DNA of 64,000 nt, from NCBI GenBank assembly GCA_014727835.1, contig WJMT01000046.1, forward strand, positions 28,902-92,901, read 5' to 3'. Below, in pieces: positions 22,912 to 31,777 of this stretch. This stretch comes from Candidatus Aminicenantota bacterium. GTDB taxonomy: Bacteria > Acidobacteriota > Aminicenantia > Aminicenantales > Aminicenantaceae. The position numbers were made by a program, and so were the translations under genes. The notes below the pieces were generated by a model. It was not told where the DNA came from. It saw nothing but the letters and a program-made list of their open reading frames with translations, and made no database searches. Within the stretch, counting starts at the first letter, position 1. The number at the start of each line of letters is the position of its first letter.

Positions 22912-24924
22912 ATGCTTTCCACAGCAGGTCAAATCATCTTCAGTTTGGTCATTTGTGCCACTTTTTTGGCGTTCATGATTCCGGTCATCCACCGGATCCG
23001 GATCATCCTTAAAGGAAAAAAAGACCAACGGTTCGATCACATCATCAAAAGAGCCTGGGATGCTTTCATTAAGGTCTTTTTCCAAAGGTGCACACTCCGC
23101 AGAGATCGGGTGTGGACTGGATTCATCCATCTGTTCATTTTCTATGGAGCTTTGACTTTTGACACCATGTCCGTGAATCACGTCTTAGAGGGGTATCTCC
23201 CTGGATTTTATCTGTTTGGTGGAGGAAACTTCGGGCTTTTCTTTTCTTTTATTGTGGACCTGTTTGCTGTTCTGGTCCTAGTGGCCGTGGTCTTTATGGC
23301 CTTTAGGAGATACATCATCCGCCCGGAAGCTTACAAAACCACTCTCCTTGACTCTGGGATCATCTACATGCTTTTGACCATTGTCACTCTCAGCTATCTC
23401 TACTTCGAGACCTTTTCCATTGCCCATCATCCAGGTACAGAAAGACTGTCTTTTATCGGAGCACCTCTCGCCCAATGGGTGAATCAAGCCGGTCTGTCCG
23501 CCTCTGCTGTGTCTTTACATTTCAATGTTTCCTGGTGGCTGCATGTGCTGATCGTGTTCGGATTCATTGCGTATGTTCCCTATTCCAAATACTTTCACAT
23601 GTTTGCCGGCTCTTTCAATGTACTGGTCAGAAATGAGAAACCTTTGGGTGCCCTGGATTCCATGGATATCGAACATTCCGAGGTGTTTGGAGTGGAAAAA
23701 GCTTCGGATTATACCTGGAAAGACCTGCTGGACACTTTTGCCTGTATGGAATGCGGCCGGTGCCAGGATGTGTGTCCTGCTTTTGAAACTGAAAAACCTC
23801 TTTCTCCTAAGATGATCATCTTTAATCTGAAAAGACATCTGTTGGATAACGGCAAAAAATACATCGCTGAAAAAAGGGATGATATCGATCCTTTGATAAA
23901 AGAGACTGTGACAGAAGGGGAGATCTGGACCTGCACCACCTGCGGCGCCTGCATGTACGTATGTCCTGTGGAAATCGAACATATCCCCAAGATCGTGGGC
24001 CTGAGACAGGGCCAGGTGCTGATGGAAAGCAAATTCCCCTCAGAGCTCAATCAATTCTTCAAAAGTATGGAGACCAACAGCAATCCCTGGGGCATTGGTT
24101 TTTCAGAACGAGCAGACTGGGCTGAAGGTCTGGATGTCAAGCAGATCAAAGATCATCCGGATACAGAATTCCTCTTGTGGGTGGGATGCGCGGGTTCTTT
24201 TGATGAGAGAGGCAAAAAGATCACCCAGGCCCTGGTCAAAATCCTGAACAATGCTGGTGTTGACTTTGCCATTTTAGGCACAGAAGAGAAATGCTGCGGT
24301 GATTCCTCAAAACGTTTGGGAAACGAATATCTTTTCCAGATGCAGGCTGCAGAAGTCATCAACCAGTTTGAACAGTATAACGTCAAAAAAATCATCACTT
24401 TATGCCCTCATGGATTCAATACCTTTCAAAACGACTATCCCAGACTTTTGGATAAGGTACCGGAGATTAAAAAAGAGGCAGCCGAGCACTTCAAAGCCAT
24501 CCAGATTTTCCATCATGTCCCCATGATATTGGAGTTGATCAAAGAAAACCGCCTGCCTCTGATCAATAAAACCGACCAGCCCCTCACCTATCATGACTCC
24601 TGTTATCTGGGACGCCATAACAAAATCATCAAACAACCCAGGGAAGTCCTCAACCTGATCAGCCAAAACAAGGTGAAAGAACTGGAAAACAATAAAGAGC
24701 ACAGCTTCTGCTGCGGTGCGGGCGGCGGGCTGATGTGGACAGAAGAGTCGCTCGGCAGCCGAATCAATCATAAAAGAACCCAGGAAGTCATTAACTCTAA
24801 GGTTTCCACTGCAGCCACTTCCTGTCCCTTCTGTCTCACTATGATCCAGGATGCCCTGGAAGATAAAGAGGTCACAGACATTTCAGCCAAGGACATTGCC
24901 CAGCTTGTGGCTGAGTGTTTGTGA
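22912..24924 (+). CDS. EtfD-like membrane Fe-S oxidoreductase (HdrD-type)
   Basis: 670 residues in three parts. Residues 1-250 are membrane helices of the NarI-like b-cytochrome type with His residues for haem. Next is a ferredoxin-like pair, CMECGRCQDVCPAF and CTTCGACMYVCPVE. Last come two CCG (HdrB-like) domains, with LLWVGCAGSFDERG..EEKCCGDSSKR..CPHGFN and YHDSCYLGRHN..HSFCCGAGGGLMW. This layout matches the proposed ETF:menaquinone oxidoreductase EtfD and related HdrDE-like proteins. It would pass electrons from reduced ETF, for example from the acyl-CoA dehydrogenase at 53 kb, into the quinone pool. No etfAB is in the window, so the partner is inferred. Confidence 0.82.
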   Translation: MLSTAGQIIFSLVICATFLAFMIPVIHRIRIILKGKKDQRFDHIIKRAWDAFIKVFFQRCTLRRDRVWTGFIHLFIFYGALTFDTMSVNHVLEGYLPGFYLFGGGNFGLFFSFIVDLFAVLVLVAVVFMAFRRYIIRPEAYKTTLLDSGIIYMLLTIVTLSYLYFETFSIAHHPGTERLSFIGAPLAQWVNQAGLSASAVSLHFNVSWWLHVLIVFGFIAYVPYSKYFHMFAGSFNVLVRNEKPLGALDSMDIEHSEVFGVEKASDYTWKDLLDTFACMECGRCQDVCPAFETEKPLSPKMIIFNLKRHLLDNGKKYIAEKRDDIDPLIKETVTEGEIWTCTTCGACMYVCPVEIEHIPKIVGLRQGQVLMESKFPSELNQFFKSMETNSNPWGIGFSERADWAEGLDVKQIKDHPDTEFLLWVGCAGSFDERGKKITQALVKILNNAGVDFAILGTEEKCCGDSSKRLGNEYLFQMQAAEVINQFEQYNVKKIITLCPHGFNTFQNDYPRLLDKVPEIKKEAAEHFKAIQIFHHVPMILELIKENRLPLINKTDQPLTYHDSCYLGRHNKIIKQPREVLNLISQNKVKELENNKEHSFCCGAGGGLMWTEESLGSRINHKRTQEVINSKVSTAATSCPFCLTMIQDALEDKEVTDISAKDIAQLVAECL

Positions 24925-24941
24925 AAATCAGATATCGATAG

Positions 24942-25060
24942 TCCTGGACCTTTCGCCAGTCGAGATTGCTGCAGATGCGAGGAACAAGACATGAAGTGTG
25001 GTCCTTCACCGCGAATGTCTCGTAACAAAGGAGGTGCGGTGAGACCTGCTCTCCTGCAAG
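24942..25060 (+). repeat. Dispersed GCAGATGCG element, long copy
   Basis: TCCTGG..CGAGATTGCTGCAGATGCGAGG.AC.AGACATGAAG..TGTGGTCCTTCAC.. CGAATGTCTCGTAACAAAG.AG.TGCGGTGAGA matches the right-edge copy almost throughout. An inner stem pairs ACAAGACAT (24984-24992) with ATGTCTCGT (25015-25023), with one mismatch. The second direct repeat has drifted to GGAGGTGCG. It sits between convergent genes, just after the EtfD-like stop. Confidence 0.85.
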
Positions 25061-25128
25061 GCAAAAGCTGCCCATTAAGATAAAAATAGAGATAACAGGT
25101 AAAATTGTAAATATTTTATCAGCGGCTT

Positions 25129-26163
25129 TTATGAATGGAGGATGTTGTTAAAAGCATTGATGGTCCGCTCAATATCATTATCATCGATTCCTCTGTTGGT
25201 GACCATGCGGACCCCCTGCGGAACGGAAAGAGCCAGGATTCCTTTCTGCTTCAAACGGTTCAATAGATCCGGGACTGCGAGGTCCGAATGCTCAAATCCG
25301 AAGATGATGATATCTGTCTCTACGAATTCCGGGTTGAGCTGAATTCCAGGCATCTTATGGATAGCAAGAGCGAGTTTCTTGGCTCGCATGTGGTCTTCTT
25401 TAAGCCTGGAGACCATGTTTTGAAGAGCCAGGATGCCCGGAGCTGCGATGACTCCCACCTGCCTCATACCGCCTCCCAGGGCTTTCCGGATCCTGCGACC
25501 GAGATCAATGAAATCTTGCGGGCCGGCCAGGATAGAGCCTATGGGAGCAGAGAGTCCTTTAGACAGACAAAACATCACAGAGTCTGACATCCTTGCATAT
25601 TCTTTCACCGGGACCCCTGATGCCACACTGGCATTGAATAAGCGGGCTCCGTCCAAATGGACATGGATCCCGTGCTTTTCTGCAATCGCTTTGATTGACC
25701 TCATATTTTCCAGAGGAATGACCGCTCCTCCCCAATTGTTGTGGGTGTTTTCAATGCAAATCAAAGATGTCCGGGGAAGATGGACAGATGGTTTTTTGAT
25801 ATTGTTCTCCACCTCTCCTGGATCCATAGCCCCTCTGTGTGATGTCAGCACTCTGGGAGATACCCGTGAAATAAAGGTCATATGAGTGGACTCCATGTTA
25901 TAGATATGAGAGCGGGCTTCAATGATCACCTCATCCAGCTCCCGGGTCCAGGCTTTGATGGCAATGGAATTGCCCATAGTCCCTGAAGGCACGTACAGGG
26001 CGGCTTTCTTTCCCAAGGTGTCTGCGGCTAGAGATTCCAGTTTCTGGACAGTGAGATCGTCTCCCAGCACATCGTCCCCGACTTCTGCCTCTGCCATGGC
26101 TCTTCGCATCTCAGAGGTGGGTTTGGTGACTGTATCCGAACGAAAATCCGATATAGGATTCAT
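25129..26163 (-). CDS. ltaE: Low-specificity L-threonine aldolase
   Basis: 344 residues. PLP-dependent fold type I enzyme that splits threonine or allo-threonine to glycine and acetaldehyde. Signatures are DFRSDTVTKPTSEMRRAMAEAEVGDDVLGDD at the start, the GTMGNSIAIKA phosphate loop, HLDGARLFNASVASG, and the PLP lysine in CLSKGLSAPIGSIL. AAGGAGAAAA before the ATG sets the start. It is monocistronic on the minus strand, divergent from the PASTA operon. Confidence 0.93.
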   Translation of the reverse strand: MNPISDFRSDTVTKPTSEMRRAMAEAEVGDDVLGDDLTVQKLESLAADTLGKKAALYVPSGTMGNSIAIKAWTRELDEVIIEARSHIYNMESTHMTFISRVSPRVLTSHRGAMDPGEVENNIKKPSVHLPRTSLICIENTHNNWGGAVIPLENMRSIKAIAEKHGIHVHLDGARLFNASVASGVPVKEYARMSDSVMFCLSKGLSAPIGSILAGPQDFIDLGRRIRKALGGGMRQVGVIAAPGILALQNMVSRLKEDHMRAKKLALAIHKMPGIQLNPEFVETDIIIFGFEHSDLAVPDLLNRLKQKGILALSVPQGVRMVTNRGIDDNDIERTINAFNNILHS

Positions 26164-26338
26164 GATCTTTTCTCCTTTGGTCTCTACATACTTTAATGTT
26201 TCAATGATAAACTTTCAACTTCAAACTTTTTCTTTTTTTGTTCCGTTTTTTCTGCTGAAGGCAACGGTTTTGATGTTTACTTGGTTATGAAACTATGGTA
26301 TAGATATCGTTGAATTCTGTTTGATCAAAAGTGTCAAA

Positions 26339-27052
26339 ATGACAAACAAATACTATAAAATCCTCGTGATTTCTCTGGTCTTTTTAAACTTGTTCTTTAT
26401 TTCCGCTTCATTAGCCTACAAAATCATGTTATCTGGAGAGATGTCAAATGTCCCTGATCTGACAGGCCTGACTCTTGAGGAAGGCAAAGAAATCCTTGAA
26501 CATAAAAAACTCACTATTGTGAAAAGCGGTGTGGAACTCAACAAAAACTACGAAAGAGGCAAGATCATATCTCAAGACCCCCCTCCCAAATCCAGAGTCA
26601 AGCTGAATAAAATGGTTCAAGTCACTCTCAGTGCCGGACTGGAAAAAGTGGTGGTGCCTGATCTCACAGGAAAAGACCTTCTCGCATTGGATGAAATTTT
26701 TCAAGAGTTCGGACTGGTCAAAGGAAACATATCCCACGTTCACACACCTGCCTTCCCTGCCGGAAGAGTGATCAGTCAATATCCGCCTGAACAAACAGAA
26801 GTTCCGGTCAACTCTCGCGTCAATCTGCTGGTGAGTCAGGGGAACCTGGAACAAAGGTATTTGATGCCCGACCTGCTGGGAAAAAATGCTTCCGCTGTGA
26901 TCCAGAGGCTCAAAGAACTCGGGTTCCGGATCGGAGATATCAGACGTTCTTATTATCCGGGACTCAGCAGCGGGGTCATTATCAATCAGAATCCAAGGCA
27001 GGGGACCCTGATCAAAAAAAGAAACATTATTTCATTGGAGGTTAGTAAATAA
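26339..27052 (+). CDS. Membrane-anchored PASTA-repeat protein
   Basis: 237 residues from the ATG at 26339; the track begins 6 codons earlier at TTG. One N-terminal membrane helix (ILVISLVFLNLFFISASLAYKIM) is followed by three PASTA domains with the repeated VPDLTG..A...L......v......G.ii.Q.P..g pattern: MSNVPDLTGL, VVVPDLTGKD and LMPDLLGKNA. There is no kinase or penicillin-binding domain, so it is a stand-alone sensor of peptidoglycan or a structural protein. It overlaps rpe by one base (TAATG). PASTA-rpe pairs beside fmt and rsmB are seen in several deltaproteobacterial genomes; here fmt lies 36 kb away. Confidence 0.85.
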   Translation: MTNKYYKILVISLVFLNLFFISASLAYKIMLSGEMSNVPDLTGLTLEEGKEILEHKKLTIVKSGVELNKNYERGKIISQDPPPKSRVKLNKMVQVTLSAGLEKVVVPDLTGKDLLALDEIFQEFGLVKGNISHVHTPAFPAGRVISQYPPEQTEVPVNSRVNLLVSQGNLEQRYLMPDLLGKNASAVIQRLKELGFRIGDIRRSYYPGLSSGVIINQNPRQGTLIKKRNIISLEVSK

Positions 27053-27720
27053 TGGCCCAAATCGCCCCATCCATTCTTTCAACAGATTACTCTCAGTTAG
27101 AAAAATCCATAAAAACAGCAGAAAAAGGAGGAGCTGACCTTATCAATGTGGATATCATGGACGGCCATTTTGTGCCAAATCTGACCTTTGGCCCCAAACT
27201 GGTCTCAGATCTGAAAAAAATAACGGATCTGCCTCTGGATGCGCATCTGATGATAGACAATCCCAGGGAATTCATCCCTAAATTCAGTGAGGCCGGTGCA
27301 GACTGGATCTCCATCCAGATCGAAGCCACGGTCCATGCCCATAAAGACATCACAATGATCAAAGAGCTGGGAAAAAAAGCCGGTATAGTCCTTAACCCGG
27401 CCACTCCCATCCACATGCTCAATGAGATCATCAAAGAAGTGGATTATGTCCTTATCATGTCTGTCAATCCAGGATGGGGAGGACAAAAATTTATTGAGTC
27501 CAGCTTGAAAAAAATATCCAAGCTGAAAAATTGGATCACAGGGCAAAATCTTGATGTACGGATCCAGGTGGATGGCGGGGTGAATCAAGAGAATTTAGAG
27601 ACCATTATGGAGAGCGGTGCCGACATCCTTGTCATCGGTTCAGCGATCTACAATACTGAAAATCCAGTGGAAACCCTGCGCCAGATGAAAAAGATCTTAC
27701 AGAAAAATAATCAAAAATGA
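27052..27720 (+). CDS. rpe: Ribulose-phosphate 3-epimerase
   Basis: 222 residues, TIM barrel of the pentose phosphate pathway interconverting ribulose-5-P and xylulose-5-P. Signatures: IAPSILSTDYSQL, INVDIMDGHFVPNLTFGP, DAHLMI, VLIMSVNPGWGGQKFI, and QVDGGVNQEN. Start codon overlaps the PASTA gene stop, and its stop overlaps the epimerase start (ATGA), making a three-gene operon. Confidence 0.95.
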   Translation: MAQIAPSILSTDYSQLEKSIKTAEKGGADLINVDIMDGHFVPNLTFGPKLVSDLKKITDLPLDAHLMIDNPREFIPKFSEAGADWISIQIEATVHAHKDITMIKELGKKAGIVLNPATPIHMLNEIIKEVDYVLIMSVNPGWGGQKFIESSLKKISKLKNWITGQNLDVRIQVDGGVNQENLETIMESGADILVIGSAIYNTENPVETLRQMKKILQKNNQK

Positions 27721-28664
27721 AATGTCTTGTCACAGGAGCCGCTGGATTCATCGGTTCCCATCTGTGCGAAAAACTTCTGGATTCCGGCTTTTTTGTCACA
27801 GGTATCGACTCTTTCACTGATTATTACTCCAAAGAACTGAAGAAAAAAAACCTGGAATTTTTAGTCAAAAACAAGAGTTTTGAATTGATCCAAGGCGATA
27901 TCAATATGATGGATATGACATCTCCCATAAAAAAGTGCGATTTCGTGTTTCATCTCGCTGCTCAGGCTGGAGTGAGAGCCAGTTGGGGAGATGATTTCTC
28001 CATCTACACAAAAAACAACATAGAATCCACTCAAAAGATTTTAGAGACCTGTAAAAAATATCCGGTTAAAAAAATCGTTTATGCCTCCTCTTCCTCAGTC
28101 TATGGGAACACCCCGGACCTTCCCATGAAGGAAAACAGCCAACTGATACCCTATTCTCCTTATGGAGTCACCAAACTGGCCGCAGAAAACCTCTGTTCTC
28201 TCTACCATGCCAATTACGGTCTTCCTGTGGTCTCTTTGAGGTATTTCACTGTTTATGGTCCTAGACAGAGACCTGATATGGCCTTTCATAAATTTCTCAA
28301 AGCCGTTGGAGAGAACAAACCCATTGAGATCTACGGGACCGGGGAACAGACCAGAGATTTCACCTATATTGATGATATTGTAACGGCCAATATCTCTGCT
28401 GCTGAACAGGGAAAAAAAGGAGAGATTTACAATCTCGGGGGCGGGAATCAACAGAAACTATCCCATATATTTCCTGTACTTGAGACCGTCTGCCAAAAAG
28501 AAATCCAAATAAATAAAATTGAGAAACAAAAAGGTGATGTCCAGCACACCTATGCCTCTATCTCCAAAGCTCAAAAAGACCTCTGTTACCAACCCCTTAT
28601 CAAAATCAAAGAAGGATTGGAACGAGAATGGCTTTGGATAAAAAACGTGTATTCATTTCAATGA
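27717..28664 (+). CDS. NAD-dependent nucleotide-sugar epimerase
   Basis: 315 residues, extended short-chain dehydrogenase. NAD-binding GAAGFIGSHL is at the start, followed by FHLAAQAGVRASW, the SSSSVYG segment and the catalytic SPYGVTKLAAE (YxxxK). Closest in pattern to UDP-glucuronate or UDP-glucose 4-epimerases (YFTVYGPRQRPDMAF, GTGEQTRDFTYIDDIV), but exact sugar specificity is not readable. It may supply sugars for the glycosyltransferase cluster near 48-52 kb or for lipopolysaccharide. Confidence 0.88.
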   Translation: MKCLVTGAAGFIGSHLCEKLLDSGFFVTGIDSFTDYYSKELKKKNLEFLVKNKSFELIQGDINMMDMTSPIKKCDFVFHLAAQAGVRASWGDDFSIYTKNNIESTQKILETCKKYPVKKIVYASSSSVYGNTPDLPMKENSQLIPYSPYGVTKLAAENLCSLYHANYGLPVVSLRYFTVYGPRQRPDMAFHKFLKAVGENKPIEIYGTGEQTRDFTYIDDIVTANISAAEQGKKGEIYNLGGGNQQKLSHIFPVLETVCQKEIQINKIEKQKGDVQHTYASISKAQKDLCYQPLIKIKEGLEREWLWIKNVYSFQ

Positions 28665-28684
28665 CAGATATGTTAAACTATATA
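28657..28684 (+). promoter_or_regulatory. Possible promoter of the bamD-barrel-subtilase group
   Basis: TTCAAT-N16-TATATA overlaps the end of the epimerase gene. It leaves a short leader with AAGGAA before the ATG at 28699. Only the -10 is strong. Confidence 0.35.
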
Positions 28685-28698
28685 CAAAAGGAATTCTC

Positions 28699-29508
28699 AT
28701 GAGAAAAACTCTTTTGGTTTGTATCATTGCTGCATTCATGATGGGCGCCTCTTTTTGCGCCAAAGCACAGATGGAGATCGATCCTGAAATCGCTTCTAAC
28801 GAGCAAGCACTTTTTGAGATGGGACAGAAATTTATCAAAAAAAATCCTGAGAAAGGAAGACTCTATTTCAGACAGGTTATTGACGCTTTCCCTCAAAGTC
28901 TTTATGCCCAAAGAGCGATGCTGGCTATTGCAGACTCCTACTACAAAAAAGGGGATGAGAGCAACATGATCATCGCGGCCTCAGAATACAGAGAATTTGT
29001 ATCCCGCTTTCCCAATAGTCCCTCAGTCCCTTATGCCCAATACCGGATTGCCATGACCTACTTCACCAAATCAAAAAGACCGGGAAAAGATCAGACAAAG
29101 ACAAAAAGGGCCCTAGAGGAATTCAAAATATTGATAACCCGGTTTCCAACCACTGAAGAAGCCCAGCAGGCCCAGGAAAAAATAAAAGAATGCGAAGAAA
29201 AATTGGCCATGCATTCATTTAAGATCGCCAAACACTACAACAGAGTCAAGGCCTACAAAGCCACCATAGACCGCTTAAAGGAGATCTTGACCAAATATCC
29301 TAATTTTTCAAAAATGGATCAGCTGTATTATTATCTGGCCGATTCCTACTATAACAGCAAAAGGGAAGAACAGGCCATTCCCTATTTAAGGAAATTGATA
29401 ACCGATTATCCGGACAGTAAATTCGCTAAAAAAGCCATAAAAAAAATTGAGGAATATGAAGAGAAGCAAGAAGTCACAAAAAAATCCTCTCATCCAAAAC
29501 AAATTTAA
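28699..29508 (+). CDS. bamD: BamD-like outer membrane assembly lipoprotein
   Basis: 269 residues. A signal peptide with a possible lipobox (MMGASFC) is followed by tetratricopeptide-like repeats: FEMGQKFIKKNPEKGRLYFRQVIDAFPQSLYAQRAML, YREFVSRFPNSPSVPYAQYRIAM, and PYLRKLITDYPDSKFAKKAIKKIEEYE. The layout of five helical repeats with 'FP.S..a..A' turns matches BamD, the essential partner of BamA in inserting barrels. Related TPR lipoproteins such as CpoB are possible. It precedes a barrel protein gene by 14 bp. Confidence 0.75.
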   Translation: MRKTLLVCIIAAFMMGASFCAKAQMEIDPEIASNEQALFEMGQKFIKKNPEKGRLYFRQVIDAFPQSLYAQRAMLAIADSYYKKGDESNMIIAASEYREFVSRFPNSPSVPYAQYRIAMTYFTKSKRPGKDQTKTKRALEEFKILITRFPTTEEAQQAQEKIKECEEKLAMHSFKIAKHYNRVKAYKATIDRLKEILTKYPNFSKMDQLYYYLADSYYNSKREEQAIPYLRKLITDYPDSKFAKKAIKKIEEYEEKQEVTKKSSHPKQI

Positions 29509-29522
29509 CTGGAGGTTAGAAT

Positions 29523-30302
29523 ATGACAAAAAAAACTTTTCTGCCAGTTATAATCATCCTATTGATCACCTCTCCGTCTCTTTCTGCAACACAATTTTAT
29601 CAGCAAGGGTTTTCTGTTGAGCAAATAAGATTGGGATTGGACGCAGAATTCTTTGATCGAATGATCACCTGGGACGAAGACCAAAGTGAAACATCTTCCT
29701 TAAGAAGCTATCTGTTTTCACTCAGCCTCGGTTACGAAATATTGGAGGGCACTTCAGTCACTGCTGTCTTGGGATACTCCCTCTCCAATTTTGATGACAT
29801 GATCTTCAACAAACTGCCTTTTTCTTTAGAACTCAATACCGGACACATTGACGGGATCGTATTTGGCGGGAAAGCTCTGATTGAAATCATAAACCTTGCT
29901 GACTTCACACTGAGCGCCAGAGGCCAGTTTATTTATTACCTTGGTTTTGAAGAACAATGGGACATTCCCGGTCTCAATGTTGAAGGAACTGCTAACGGAA
30001 ATCCTTCGTGGGCCCGATTGACAGCAGGACCCAAAATTTCTTTTCATGCCACACCTTATCTGAGACCCTATGTAACGGTGAATTATGATCGGCTTTGGGG
30101 AAAATTTAAGATGACAGAAACAATTGAAGAACTCACCGGAGAACAGGAGATAAAAATCGAATCCCAAAGCTACTTCAATTTTTCTATCGGAACCCTTTAT
30201 GAGATCATAGACCGACTTGACCTGAAAGCTGAAGCGACCTTACTTCCTTTAGAAGACCAGATCGGATTGGGCATTGCTGTCGGAGCCCTCTATTCATTTT
30301 AA
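29523..30302 (+). CDS. Outer membrane beta-barrel protein
   Basis: 259 residues with a signal peptide (LPVIIILLITSPSLSA) and alternating strands ending in VGALYSF, a terminal aromatic typical of Bam substrates. About 10-12 strands can be guessed from patterns such as SYLFSLSLGYEILEGTSVTAVLGYSL. No catalytic motif is visible. GGAGG lies 8 nt before the ATG. It stands between bamD and the subtilase on the same strand, 16 bp from the latter. Confidence 0.7.
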   Translation: MTKKTFLPVIIILLITSPSLSATQFYQQGFSVEQIRLGLDAEFFDRMITWDEDQSETSSLRSYLFSLSLGYEILEGTSVTAVLGYSLSNFDDMIFNKLPFSLELNTGHIDGIVFGGKALIEIINLADFTLSARGQFIYYLGFEEQWDIPGLNVEGTANGNPSWARLTAGPKISFHATPYLRPYVTVNYDRLWGKFKMTETIEELTGEQEIKIESQSYFNFSIGTLYEIIDRLDLKAEATLLPLEDQIGLGIAVGALYSF

Positions 30303-30318
30303 ATAAGAGGAGGACGCC

Positions 30319-31704
30319 ATGAATAAAAATAAAATGTTCGGTATTTTTTCCTTAATTGTTTTATTTATATTATCTTTCACAAATCTTTCCATTGCTCAAG
30401 ACATGCCCAAAAAACCGGCTATTCAATCTCAGAACAACCTCCGTCTATCTCAAACCATCGGTCAAAAACCCTTTGCCTCTGTGAATGAAATCTCTTATTC
30501 CGATGAACACATTCTAGTCAAATTCCGACCCACCATACCTGACGAATATGTGAAAGCCACCATCCATTCTTTTCAAATCAGCGAATACAAAGTGCTTCCA
30601 CGGATCAAAGTGTTCAAACTCAAGGTTCCGGAAACCTCCAATGTGGAAGACATGCTGTATGTGATGAAACAGCATCAATATGTGGAATACGCAGAGCCTG
30701 ATTACAAAGCGTATAAGGCCGTGACTCCTAATGATAATTTTTTCAACTATCAGTATGCTCTTTACAATTCTGGACAATACATCGGTCCTCCAGGAAGCCC
30801 TCAGGGACAGACCAGCGCGGACATCAAAGCCACTACAGCCTGGGAACAAACCAAAGGAACTGAGGATGTTATTATCGCCATTGTGGATACGGGAATCGAC
30901 CTGTATCACCCTGACCTCGCCAATAAAATCGAATCCAGCGGACGTGACTTTGTCAACAGTGATTTTGAAGCCCTTGATGACGATATCTATGGACATGGGA
31001 CCTTTGTGGCTGGCATTGCAGCGGCAGAGACCGATAATAATGAAGGAATCGCCGGAGTCGCTTGGAACTGTCAGCTGCTTCCAGTTAAGGTGCTGGATGA
31101 TACAGGAGTGGGCTATTACAGCTGGATCATTGAAGGCATCATCTGGGCTGTGGATAATGATGCGGCTGTCGTGAATCTAAGCCTGGGCGGTCCAGTGGAA
31201 GCAATTTCTTTACAGAATGCACTCCAATACGCCCATCAAAATGATGTGGTGGTGGTCGCTGCAGCCGGAAATGAAGGAGGCGCTGTGAGCTATCCGGCTG
31301 CTTATGATGATTTTTGCCTAGCAGTGGCTGCTACAGATTACAATGACCAGAGACTCAGCTGGTCGAATTATGGACCGGAGATCGATGTGGCGGCTCCGGG
31401 CAAGCGCATCATCAGCACAGTACCGACCTGGCTGCCCCCTCCAGGATATCTTCCATATGGATTTGGTGAAGGGACCTCTCTATCCACTCCTTATGTCGCC
31501 GGACTGGCCGCATTGATCAAAAGCCTTAAACCTTGGATCTCCGCAGATGAAGCCATGTATGTCATCAAATATTCTGCAGATGATGTCAATGAATCCAGCA
31601 ACCCAGGAAAAGATGTGTTTATCGGATACGGACGGATCAATATGGAGACTGCGCTGACTCCTATCATTTTGGGCCAGCAAGAGATGAATGATGCTTCTGA
31701 ATGA
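30319..31704 (+). CDS. Secreted subtilisin-like serine protease (S8)
   Basis: 461 residues: signal peptide (FSLIVLFILSFTNLSIAQ), an N-terminal propeptide-like domain (EHILVKFRPTIPDEY...VEYAEPDYKAYKA) of the fervidolysin type, then the S8 catalytic domain. The triad is Asp190 in IVDTGID, His226 in GHGTFVAGI, and Ser387 in GTSLSTPYVAG; Asn318 in AAAGNEGG is the oxyanion residue. It is probably autocatalytically processed after export. No C-terminal sorting domain is seen. AGGAGG before the ATG supports the start. Confidence 0.92.
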   Translation: MNKNKMFGIFSLIVLFILSFTNLSIAQDMPKKPAIQSQNNLRLSQTIGQKPFASVNEISYSDEHILVKFRPTIPDEYVKATIHSFQISEYKVLPRIKVFKLKVPETSNVEDMLYVMKQHQYVEYAEPDYKAYKAVTPNDNFFNYQYALYNSGQYIGPPGSPQGQTSADIKATTAWEQTKGTEDVIIAIVDTGIDLYHPDLANKIESSGRDFVNSDFEALDDDIYGHGTFVAGIAAAETDNNEGIAGVAWNCQLLPVKVLDDTGVGYYSWIIEGIIWAVDNDAAVVNLSLGGPVEAISLQNALQYAHQNDVVVVAAAGNEGGAVSYPAAYDDFCLAVAATDYNDQRLSWSNYGPEIDVAAPGKRIISTVPTWLPPPGYLPYGFGEGTSLSTPYVAGLAALIKSLKPWISADEAMYVIKYSADDVNESSNPGKDVFIGYGRINMETALTPIILGQQEMNDASE

Positions 31705-31719
31705 GGACTGAGAAAACCA

Positions 31720-31747
31720 TTGAATTGAAACACTCTATCATTATAGA
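31720..31747 (+). promoter_or_regulatory. Probable recN promoter
   Basis: TTGAAT-N16-TATAGA lies between the subtilase stop and recN. No LexA-type dyad is obvious at it. Confidence 0.4.
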
Positions 31748-31777
31748 TTCCGCTTGTAAAAAGGGGTTGATGCATCA

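Noticed and set aside
25010-25050. CTCGTAACAAAGGAGG in the repeat resembles the 3' end of 16S rRNA (GTCGTAACAAGG)
   Set aside because: The match is short, surrounding sequence does not follow 16S helix 44/45, and the same words recur in other intergenic copies of the repeat.
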